Origin: Ditylenchus dipsaci | Taxonomy: Eukaryota; Nematoda; Chromadorea; Rhabditida; Anguinidae | DNA: 64,000 nucleotides | Reading direction: 5' to 3' | Assembly: GCA_004194705.1 (NCBI GenBank) | Contig: SADC01001224.1 | Span: 124,001 to 188,000, forward strand | Part shown: positions 9,638 through 21,600 of the stretch, one piece after another | Layout of the letters: every line of letters begins with the position of its first letter | Numbering within the stretch: the first letter of the stretch is position 1 | The notes under the pieces: generated by a model | What the model was told of the DNA's origin: nothing | Seen by the model: only the letters and a program-made list of their open reading frames with translations | The model's database searches: none | Program-made: the position numbers and the translations under genes

Positions 9638-12600
9638 TTACACAAGTCTAAGCTTGGGTAGTGGTTGATGGTCTTTACTCCGTTCTAAAGATCCATTAGA
9701 AGTGCACTTCTTGACTCCAAAAAATACTAGAAGAGTGATGATGAAGATTAGGTTGATGCCTGAAATTTAATAAAAGTGAAAAAACAAAAATATTTTTGCG
9801 ACTCCCATATTGTCTGATTGCTCAGAAAATTATTTGATTTTGACGCTCCCAAAACTAGCAAATATAATTTTTCGAAAATAATTATATAAAATTTGGCAAA
9901 TTCATAATTGTTTTGAAAAATCTGTCCAAAAAAAATTAACCTCCTAAATCTCTACATTTTAGTAGGCTTTCATAGGGCTGGATATGCTCTGCCCAGGCTT
10001 ATTATCCGAAATTGCGAGCAGGTCGCAAACTTGACAGCTCCAGGCAGAGGCGCCTAAGCCATCAAATTTCGGCCTTGTCCACCCCTCTGGTTTCTATATT
10101 TCGGTAAAAGTATAAGCGCTATAAAATGATATACAGTCGACGCTCGATACAACGTACACCCGCTACAACGTACGACTCGATACAACGTACGGCTGAGAAT
10201 GTTTTGGTTGGTCTGTACTAATTTAAGGCAAAGTGACACTCGATATAACATACGCTCGATATAACGTACGCTCGATACAACGTACGACTGTGGTCGGTCC
10301 CCACAAGGAAAAACCCACTCGGTATAACATACGGTCAAAAAACTGCAAACTTTTGTTGCCCCAAAATATTTTTTCAGTTTTGTCATTGTTCATTTTTGCT
10401 TCTTCTTTTTTAAATTTATTATTTTTTGATGGTGCTTTTTTGGTCTGTTTCATATGTATTTTTTGTTTGTTTAGGCTAACCATGGAAACTCCAAGCAAGA
10501 AGCGCCGCGTCATTACTCTGGAGGACAAGAAGAAGATCATCGAGGCTTCAAAAGAGGGCAAGAGCATGGCAGATGTGGGCAAACAATTCGATCTTCCAAA
10601 AACGACAGTGCAATCAATTCTCAAAGAAAAGGAAGCAATCCTCAATGCAATCAACGAAGGTGGGGAAGCAAAGCGATCTCGAGTCAAGGCAGCCAAACAC
10701 GAAGATTTGGAAGATGCCGTCCTGCGCTGGGTCAAATCGGTGAGAAGTCAGAACGTCGCAGTGACTGGTCCCGTGGTCATGGTAAAAAAATTATTTCATT
10801 TCTTTTTTTCATCTTTTTTTCAGGAAAAAGCCTTGCAGTTGGCGGAGCATCTTGGCGTTAAAGGGTTCAAAGCAAGTGAAGGCTGGCTGGGCAAATTCAA
10901 ACACCGACATTCGATCACATTCCGAACCAACCAAGGAGAAGCCGGAGAAATCGACATGGAAGCTCTGGGCAACTGGCAGCAAACACTTCTGAAGGAAGCA
11001 ATCGAAAAGTTCTCTCCCAACGATGTTTTCAATGCCGATGAGACTGGACTGTTCTGGCAGCTGCTTCCTAACAAGACTCTGGCATTCAAGGGTAGGTGGA
11101 TTTAATTTTATTGATTCATTGGTTTGTCTAATCTTTTTTTTACAGGAGAACGATGCACCTCTGGCAAAAAAAGCAAGGAGCGAATCACTGTGCTGGTCGG
11201 TGCAAACATGAGTGGGACGGAAAAGCTGCCATTGCTAGTGATTGGGAAGTCCGCCAAGCCGAGAAGTTTCAAGAACAAAGAGCCGCCGGTCCAGTACAAA
11301 GCAAACAAGAAGGCTTGGATGACCGGTAATATTTTTTATGAATGAAATCCGATTATTTTGCAATCATTATTGTTTCCAGCTGACATCTTCGAAACTTGGC
11401 TCAAAGAATGGGACCGCAAGCTCAAGCGCCAGAACCGAAAAGTGCTTCTCTTCCTTGACAACTTCAGTGGGCATTCGAACATCAAGCTGGAACAGATCAC
11501 TTTGAAATTCTTTCCACCAAACACAACGGCCGAATCACAGGTTTGTCTTTTAATTTATTTGGCTTGATCTTCGAATTGTTAGATCTTTCTGTTTTTAGCC
11601 ATGCGACCAAGGAATCATCGAAAACATGAAGGTGCATTACAGACGCTTCCTTCTCCGTGAACGAATCTCTGCCATCGACGACGACCGCCAGTACAAAATC
11701 AACCTACTGCATGCGCTCCAATTCCTCCGCCGCTCTTGGGATGCCGTCAAGCCAGAGACATTGAGCCGTTGCTTCCGAAAGGCGGGATTTGTAATCAATG
11801 AAGAGGTTGGTTTAATAAATTCTAATTTTGTTGAGTGATGTTCAATATTTTTATTTCAGGTCGAAGACGATGACGACGTAGGAGAGAACATCCTGGACGA
11901 TATGGACCGACTCTGGGCGCAACTCCAAGCCAACAACGAGGTGGAAGGCGATCTGGTGGAATACTTGGCTGTGGACGAACAAGTCGCAACTGGTGGAGCT
12001 CAAACATTGGCCGAAATCGCTCAGGATGTCGCAAGCAAGGACGTGGAAGAGGCCGAAGTGGAAAGCGACTCTGAAGTGGTGGAAATTGAAGACGAAGAGC
12101 CTCCAGTAACTGCCCGAGAGCTCAGCCAAGCAAAGAGAATCCTGCAGCGGTATGCCGATACTGTCACCAATCCCGCCACTCGCAAACTTTTTGATCAAAT
12201 GGATGATGCCTTGGCCGAAGTAAGAATGAAGAACATGAAACAGAGATCAATTCAAGATTTTTTGCTCCTGGTGAATGATTGACTGCCAACATTCCTTAAT
12301 GCTGTCTCACTTTCCAACATCCTTGTAATTGTTTCGTCTTCCAACATCCTTGTTATTGTTTCGTTTTCCAACATCCTTGATAAATTGTTTGATGTTATTG
12401 TGGAATCATATGCTCGTTTCACTTATTTTTTGTATAAAATATATTAAAACTCTGTATAAGATACAGTTGCCAAAATAAAGCCAAGTGCAACTCTCTATAA
12501 GATACACTCCCTATAAGATACACTCCCTATAAGATACACCTGGAGCTGGTCCCGAGGGTGTATCTTATAGGGAGCGTCGACTGTATGATAAATTATATTC

Positions 12601-15600
12601 AATGGAACATGAAAACTCGATACAACATACGGCTGGCAAAATTATTTAAGCGGACACTCGATATAACATACGCTCGATATAACATACGCTCGATATAACG
12701 TACGGCTGAGGCCGGTCCCCCGGCCGTACGTTATATCGAGTTTCGACTGTATAAAAATAAGAAAAGTGGTCTTTAGAAATCCAATCTGGTAAGAAAATTT
12801 AGCCGAAAATGATACAAAATTTTCAAACATAATTAGTCGAATTGTAATTTTCGGTCCCTATTTGAGTTGTCGCAATCTTTGTTGGCCGGGAAATTAGCAT
12901 AAAAATCTCACTTTCGGTCAAAAAATTTATTTCTGAATGTTGGACAAAAAATATATGATTCCTGAAAAAAAATCTGGCAGCTCTGGTTATGATCCATACC
13001 AAAACAGGTAGTATCAACTAAAATTCACTTTAGACGGATTGAAAAACTCCAAGTTCTCATACCAGTGTCTTAACCCCCCGTAAAATTAAAAATTCTCAAA
13101 GAAAACTCCAGCTTACCAGCTATAATGGTGGTTGTCCAAGGAAAACCAATAGATTGCACACTCAGGCCACCAAGGGTAGGGCCAATAAAAGCGCCAAAAG
13201 CAAAGGCTGACTGGAACACTCCACTCACACAGCCATAGGTCTGGAAAGAGTCATCATAGCCATTTTCTTTGACCGCATCCAAACAGTTCTGGAAGGTAGG
13301 GATGTACAAGGCACCCGCAGCTATACCTAGAACAGCCAAGGCTATGCCAATGGTCACAATGTTCCTACAAGTTAACTGTGAGAATTTGGCCTCAGTAAAA
13401 ATAAAAACCCACTTCTCAATGTTGAAAAGCGGTGAAGGACCAACAAATATCATAGAGAAAACTGTAGCTGTGGATCCAAACAGCATGAGCGCATTACCTG
13501 CAAATATAAAATTATTTATTCTCTGTTTATTAGAAGTGACTCTAATATAGACCACGTCATACAGTCAACTCTCCGGTCAACTCATACAGTCAACTCTCTA
13601 TAAGCGGTACCATGAAAAAAACCGGCACTTCCAGTAAACCGGTTTGGCTGGCCGACAAAGAATTCCAACAAAGCCTATCCTTTATAAACCGGCAACCGGA
13701 GAAGGTCCCCAGGAGTGCCGGTCTATCGGAAGTCAATTATAGTTGCAACTTTCAAGCTAGCGAAAATTTCCGATTCTACCATTGCTTACATTAGCATTCT
13801 AACATTTTTCTCTGCCTCCGCCCGTGTTTCAAAATTTTTGGCTTCCATCTAGTGGCTTCGCCGGCGGAAGCGTAAACGCAACTATGGGTATGGTCAGCAT
13901 AGTGGGGCGCCCGTCCGACGAAGACGGGCCCGTCCCCGTCACGTACGGACGGTCTAGAAATTGGCCCAACAAATATGGACGGTCTTCTTTCTAGAATATA
14001 AACTTACATGTTCTAGTGCCAAAAGTACAGCGACCATCCATGCCCGTCCACCCTTTTCAATCGGCCGGCCGCCACCGTCCTAATAATTGTCGTTTTTCGA
14101 AAAAAGATTTTTTTGGAGGGTGGCGGCCGGTCGACTATCACAATGGACGGACAAGGACGGTCGATCTGTTTTTCGCATTAGAACAAGGTAGTTCATGTTC
14201 TAAAAAGTAGACCGTCCAGATTTGATGGGCCAATTGTTAGACCGTCCGGACGGGACGGGCACGGAGGACGGGCGCCCCACTATGATGGTCAGTTAACCAC
14301 GAATTTTTAGAGTTTGGGATTTTTGGGAAAAGTGCCTATTTAGGTGTTAACTTTTTCCGCATTTAATCTCATAAATGCCACTCTCGAAGTATAATTTAGT
14401 GGGCTTGGTTGCCGATATAGGATCTAAGGTAAGATAAATGTGAAGCCTCTGCACTCCTGCTTTGGGTCATAACTGAGAAGCTAGAAGTAGACTTTTCGCA
14501 TCCCCTTGATATATAAGCCAACCACAGAATTTTATGGGTAGTAAGCACTCAGCTTGTGTGATCAGCACACTTTCTCGCTCATCTACGGCTAATCAACACT
14601 AACTATAGACAGCCATAAAAAAACTTACAACAGTGCCATTTGTCAAGAAGAAGACCTGCAAATACACAATTTAATAACCCATAAGAGCCAGATAACGGTA
14701 GGTAACTCGCCCCATAGTGGTGCTGTAATAGTGTAGATACCACCACAACAGGAACATCAACCCAACCATGATGGTGGATAGATTGAACTAAATTGAGCCC
14801 TTTAGCACCAGAATATTCAGGTGATTACAATAAGTGATGTTACCGAGGACAAGTGATCAGCCAGCGTGGGGTCGAAGAAGGACAAGGATATGGCGCAGAT
14901 AACCACTGCGAACACCATGATCCAGATGACTGGAATCTTCAGCATCGACAACATCCCCATGGCATCCTCGGAGGGCTCATCTGAAAATGGATTGAAAATT
15001 AGACAGTGCGACATTCTGATGTTTTTTTAACAAAAACACAATCCTTCAAGCTTGACTCCATCCTTTTTCAAAACTGTGGGGTTTTAGAAAATCTACCAGC
15101 AAAATCACTTTCTTTGTAATTATGGACAAGAGAGGCGATGCGTATATAGAATTAACCCCCACCCTTAAAAGATAGAGATAATACAGTATGCTACCAAAGC
15201 ATGTGATCGAAAATTTCCTTGACTATTATAGCTCGCCCATACAGGAGGGGCAAAATCGAAGTACGTAGTGAGATCAGCCAAATTCTCTAATGATTGAAAT
15301 TTACGTTTTATCACGTGAAGGATTCAGAAATAGGAAGTCGGAAGCTTCGATCCCGTTATTTTAAGCCAAAATCAGCGAGCTCTGGGACAGTCAAAGACTT
15401 CGCACTTGGACACTGCACCTTCGTTGCGGGCGCCACAGCACCAGCGTTAAATTCCCCCAGCAATTCAGCAGCTCTGTCTGTGCACGAAATGACCCAATGT
15501 TATCAGGCTCATTACAAAAAAATGCCCTTTCAAAAGTGCGGGTTTCGTACAGCCAAAAATCTCGCCAAAAATCTCGTCAAACCTCGATTTAGTGGCACCC

Positions 15601-18600
15601 CCAAAAGTTCGTTCCCGCCGGTAAAATATCGATTGGTGACAATTTTGATTGGTGACTATCGATTGGTGACACTTTATGACGGAACTTTTGGAAATTTTTA
15701 ATGAAAACATCAATTTTCTGTGAAAAAGTTTTTGGAAATTCACCCTTTCAGCCAAAATTTTTTTAACCCAATTTGCAAAATATTTTATCGATTCTGTTAT
15801 GACAGTCTGGTCGCAAATATCGTGAGGATTCCGATTTTGCCGATCGTTTTTTGAAAAGTAAACGAATTTTGGGTTAAAAAAACAGACCCCTTTTTTGAAA
15901 ACAGGTGCCTCTATATCGAGGTTTCACTTTTTTAACCCAAAATTCGTTTACTTTTCAAAAAACGATCGGCAAAATCGGAATCCTCACGATATTTGCGACC
16001 AGACTGTCATAACAGAATCGATAAAATATTTTGCAAATTGGGTTAAAAAAGTGTCGGACCCTAGGCGGGAACGAACTTTTGGGGGTGCCACTAAATCGAG
16101 GTTTGACTGTAACACTACGCGCAATCATTGATTTATCGGAAGCGCATTGTTTTTACTCAGTTTTTTGGGTCATAAATTTTGTGCGTTTATAATTTTTTGC
16201 TTGCGTCAGGTGCTACGATTAGTACTTTGTAGGGTTCAACGAATGTCGCTGTTTACTTCACCATGTAAGACTGTGTTACTTTTTTCAGTGATATGGAACT
16301 CGCAAAGCTGATCCGATACGGTCTTTTTGCTTTCTTCTCGATTTCACTTGTTAACTGGTTCAATTTCAGTGCAAATCGTTGTCTTCTACGTGGTGTTTTA
16401 CACGTGCCTTGCTGCTTTCTGGTTGTGCTTGTTTGTAATATTCTACATGACTCTCGACCCACAGTCTCCCAGATACTCCGGGAGAGGTTCAATTATCGGT
16501 GTGCAGCGAGGTAAGTTTCTAGAACCCGAGTAATATGAAAAATAGATGACTAATTTAGGTATCGAAATTGGGGGCGTTGAAGCTTGAGCTGCAGGAGTGA
16601 ATGGCGAAGAAATGTGATATTGTTTTGATGTATTGTTTGTACTTTGACTTATTGATAAATTCATCATATTGTAATGAACTCTTGTTTGAGTAGTCATGTT
16701 GTTTGATAGAATCATAACCACTGTTTATACTGAGTAGTTTAGGTGCACTGAACTTTTGGTCACTCGGGTGACCTCAAATTGATTCATCGTAGTTATGAAT
16801 AAGGTTTGATAATCAGTTTTTTTGAGGTTCAAAATTTTGTCTGTCAAATTTTTGGTGCGGAGGCGTTTTCTCAAAGGTTTACAACCGAAGTATTCGCGAA
16901 ATGTTTGTATGCCGAAATTTCGAGTGACAGCCATCTAGCACCGTCAATCCTGTGTAATGAGGCGCTTACGAATCCAAATTCTTAATTGGCTGAAGTTCAA
17001 ATAGTTTACACATGGAAAACTTTGTATCTAGTGATCGCTGTTCTCTTGTTCCAAATATTTTTAGTGGTAGTTTTTACAATTCGCGGTCTTCAATAATGGC
17101 CCCTCATCTTTGACTTAACCATACCTTCAATTTCTTCCACCAAAAAGTAAGACAGCACAGTGGCAAGAATGAGACAGGCTCCAAGGACAAGGAAGGGAAG
17201 CTGGAAGCCACCATACTCGTACAGCACTGATCCTGCAAATACAAAAAGCTGAATTATTGTGTTGGGGCTGCCAAAATTGAACGATCTCTTACCAATAACA
17301 GGACCAGCAGTGTAGCCGAGCCCGGCGAAAGTTTCCATAATGCCCACTATCTAAAAATACTTTTTAAGAATGGTTGGATCTCGTTGAATTTTTTCTTACT
17401 GTGGCAATCCTGCCTGGAAAACACTTTGCACTGATCGCAAAAGAGCTGGTCACGAAGCAAGCATCTCCTAGCGCTTCTGCACACCGAATCAAAAATGAGG
17501 CCCAGAAGAATATTCTACCCGCTGGCAATAAGTTGAGGAATCTAAGAGAAGGAAACTGTGAAATAAGCTAAACTATGGCTGTTTTTTTCCGCGCATGGTC
17601 ATGCCTATCCAGATAGCTTGATTACTATGAATAATAACTGGCTGTAGTTTACTTTGCGGCGGTATACCAACGACCGCGTTCAACGACCGGGTACAGTGCC
17701 AAATTTTGCCTTGGTCCCCCCTGTTAATTTTTTAAAATTATTTTCGATTTTTTATTATTTTGCGCATTTAGACTTAGGCTTAGGCAAGGGTAGGCCAGCG
17801 CCCGTTAAGACGGACTCAAATGTGTGGTTTAAGCATACTTTTTTAACTTTTACAAAAAAGTGTACCCGGTCGTTGTACCCGGTCATAATGTGTACCCGGT
17901 CGTAGGGCAGTCACCGCGCCGTCCTATTTTTTTCCATCGCCGTCCTGCATTTTAACCATATTTTTTTTATGAATTGCTTTTTTTATTTTACAACATATAA
18001 TCAGTTTTGATTTTCATACGGCTATAAGTGGTTTGCGCCCTCAAAATGCTCATTTACGGGTTTTTACGGGTTTTTTCACTTATTTAAAAATAGTGTTTAA
18101 ACGACTCTTAAGTAATATTTATATGCTTAAAACGATAAGAAAGTCAATTTCTAACATTTTTCCACACAAAAATGGTATTTTTGGAAAAATTTTTTTTGAC
18201 TTTTTGCCTTGGGGGACCAAGGCAAATTTCCTTGTATTAAGGTATTCTACCCCGTTTTGGTCACTGGATCTGGGCAAAAAGAGTCTCTTTATGCATTTTT
18301 AATCAAGAGTCTTGCTCGGAATTATGTCTAAGGTAAGTGAGTGCGCGCATCTCTAACCGACCAAGCCCCCTGCGCCCCGAAGGGGTTGCTTGGGGTTGAG
18401 ATGCGCACACCCACATACCTTAGACGCAAATCACTCGTAAGTGACTCTGGATGCATAAAAATGTATGCATACCAGAGTTTCTTTATGCAGTAGGCCCCAG
18501 TCAACAAAACTATGTTCAAATTCCATCTTTTTGTGGTATCCAGGTACCCTTTCAGGTTGGATTGCCTTGGGGGACCAAGGCAAAAAGTCGAATTTCAGTC

Positions 18601-21600
18601 AAAAAAAAATTTTTTCTAAAAATCTATTTTTGTGTGGAAAAATGTCAGAAAATAACTTTTTTATCGTTTTAAGCATATAAAAATTACTTAGGAGTCATTT
18701 AAACACTATTTTTATATAAGTGAAAAAGCCGCCCCCCCCCAACCCAATAAGTGCCAAGAAGCGAGGGCCTGCTATCGAGTGGAAAACAATTATGCTTTGC
18801 AAGAACAAGGAAGAGATCGACGGCTGGCTTGCTGAACACGGTAAAGATTATTTACAGCTCTCCGTAAGGGAACGCAAATTTGGCCCATTTGGTCACAGTT
18901 AGTATAATTTGACCTAAACCGACGCTGTACATAAGGGACGCTCTCTATAAGGGACTGAAAAGTCGGTCCCTTCGAGTCCCTTATGGAAAGCGTCGACTGT
19001 ATTAATATTTTGACGGTCATATATGTCAAAACGCTTGAATTATGGTGGTAGTTGCTGACAGCAAAGTCAGTGAATTCACTAGAAATGTGGTAAAAAATAG
19101 ATGTACACCCAAGGGGATTAGAACCTATGACCTTGGCGATTTCTACATCAAGGTCCATCCCCTTTTAAGCAACTAGTGACAAGTCTGTCTTTTGATTTAC
19201 ATCTAGTTGCATAAGTTTGAGGATATAAATGAGCAGCTTGATGGCCAAAATAAGCGTTTTGATCGATTCGATGGCATAAAAAGAAATTTGAGGGCGTAAA
19301 AAAGGGATTTGAGGGCGTAAATGAGTAATTTGAGGGCGTAAATAAGCATTTTGATCGATTTTCAAATTTGAGGGCATAATTAATTTGAGGGCGTAAATGA
19401 GCATTTTGAGGCGCAAATGAATTTTAGCCTTTTTATACTTAATTTTCGGGCGACCGTCCAAGTTTTCTTTCCTTTTTATTACAAAAAATGGGGCCGTCCT
19501 AATTTGACCGACTTTTTGAAAATTTTTGTGTGAAATCAGGACGGCCCCATTTTTCGAAATAAAAAAGAAAGGAAACATGGACGGTCGCCTAAAAATAGAG
19601 TGTAAAAATAAAAAGTGATTACCGTATTTGCTCTAATAATCGGCCACTCTCTATTAAACGGCCACTCTCTAATAAACGGCCACCCCAGAGACCTATATCT
19701 CAGTCCAGAGTCAATATTTTTCAAATCTGTTTTATGCATTTTCTTAGTTACCATGAGCCCTCCTGGTTCCACTTTTCAGATTGTGGTTGAGCACCCAAAA
19801 ATCTCAAAATCGAAATATTTTTTTTTTCGATTTTTTAGAGGTTGAAAAATAAACGGCCATGGCCGATTATTACAGCAAATACGGTATATGATGTAAAATT
19901 ATAAAAAGCCATCCATAATGAAAAATATGGTTAAAATGCAGGACGGCGATGAAAAAAAATAGGACGGCGAAGGACGGCGCGGTCACTATGTTTTTGGGGA
20001 TTACGTTCAGAATTGTGAAAAACAGGTGATTTACATTGATATTTTGCAGTGTTATTTGAAGGAAAAGGGAGAATGAAGTGCTCAAAGTTGATTCATCAGC
20101 TACCCCCTCCTTCAGGCCTGAATTTTTTCGGCACTTTATTCTTAATTTTCCGTATTCTTTAACTGGTGCATACAATTCCAAAGTCAGTCCGACAAATACC
20201 CTCAAACTCGATCCACTTCACCTCCAAGTTTTGGTCCTCTCCACTCTTGAATCTGTATCATTTCACTCTAAGACCTGGCCCACATTAAGCTTACACCTGG
20301 TCATCTTCAAATGTAAATTTGTTTTACTCCTGGTATGTTGCAAACTCCTGTAAACCCGGTGCACTCAACCCTTCAAGTCGGTCCAAATACTTAATCTGTT
20401 TTAATTCACCCTTAAACGCGGTGCATTTCACCCTGAAACTCGGTTCATTCAGCCTCAAAGTCGGTCCGATCCACCCCGAAAAAAAATTACCCAAAGGCAA
20501 TGGCGGTAACTCCAGTGACAAGAAGGCCAATAGAAAACATTCGTTTGGAGCCGAGCAATGGCATCTGGAACACACAAGATAAAATCTGCTTAGAATTTGC
20601 AAGTTCTTACATATTTTCCTAGAATAGGTGCGGTCACAAACATTACTAATTCAAATACCCCAAAGACGATCCCGATCTCAGAAGTATTCATTTCCTTATG
20701 TTGCGCCTGAAAATTTGTTTAAAGGGGCATGCCGTGCCCGACACGGAGAAAAGGCGGAGACCAGCACTTTTTTCTTTCTCGATCAAGTTTCACATGCATA
20801 CGCATTCAGATTTTTTAAGTTTTCTGCCTAGTTTTTAAAAGTAGTATAGGGTCATTAATATTAGATTTGACGCAAAACGAGTGAAAAATAGAACGATTCA
20901 AAAAAAATTGCTGGTCCCCGCCTTAACTTTTTGAAACGCACGGGCATGCCCCTTTAAGTAAGAATACAACCAGCAAAAAAGCACAAACCTCAGCTGGATA
21001 GAAAGGGGCAATACAAGAGAAAGCAACTGTGGAACACAAATTAGCAACGGCTAGCATGGCGACAGTGGCCCACTGCTTCTTGGTCAGGTCTGAGAATCGA
21101 GTGTAAGAAGAAGAGCCACTACTACTGCTACTGGAAGACGATGATAAATTGTTGGCTGAGGCACTGTAAATATTTGGGATTGTTTTACATAAAATTTCTG
21201 GTGATACAGGCACAATGAGCACGGCTCTTTCTTTATAGCACCTAACCAGACATGCCTGTGCACGGGCAGTATTTTTAGCAGCCCGGGTCAAAAAATTTCG
21301 TACCGATCATAGAGGACATTTTTTTGTCCAGACTGGCCCGTTATTAGTGAGGACCTGGAATATGCACGGGTCGTACTTTTGACTATCCGGCGAAAAGGTT
21401 TTTTCTACCTGTAGGAGATTTTGAAAATTACGGCCCAGACCGGCGCGTGCTCATGCCTGCCCCTAACTTGGAAATAGCTATAATTTTTCCTTTCTCTATT
21501 GAAAAAAATTGCGACACTCATTGTGCACATAAGCAGGAGCCCAAATTTTCGAGCCCGGATATTATTTTTTAGCCCAGCCCGGAAGTGTAAGCTTACCAAA

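Larger units (their letters stand above)
10134..12749 (+). mobile_element. Complete Tigger/pogo DNA transposon (2.6 kb)
   Basis: Begins CAGTCGACGCTCGATACAAC and ends GTTATATCGAGTTTCGACTG, flanked by TA (10132-10133, 12750-12751). Subterminal repeats of 'CGATATAACGTACG' occupy both ends. It encloses an apparently intact, six-exon transposase and a nested 120-bp MITE. It lies in the last SLC18B1 intron, antisense to the gene. TA duplication, CAGT ends and DDE_1/CENP-B type transposase identify the pogo/Tigger branch of Tc1/mariner. Confidence 0.93.
17909..19987. mobile_element. 2.1-kb composite element with CACCGCGCCGTCCT ends
   Basis: AGTCACCGCGCCGTCCTATTT on the left and ...AATAGGACGGCGAAGGACGGCGCGGTCACT on the right are near-complements, followed inward by matching CATCGCCGTCCTGCATTTTA. 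The interior holds at least five other repeats listed separately and no transposase that I recognise. It fills an SLC18B1 intron between exons 20564-20491 and 17541-17400. Confidence 0.55.

Noticed and set aside
19195..19430. CRISPR-like array
   Set aside because: Units are contiguous and degenerate with no unique spacers, and the genome is eukaryotic.
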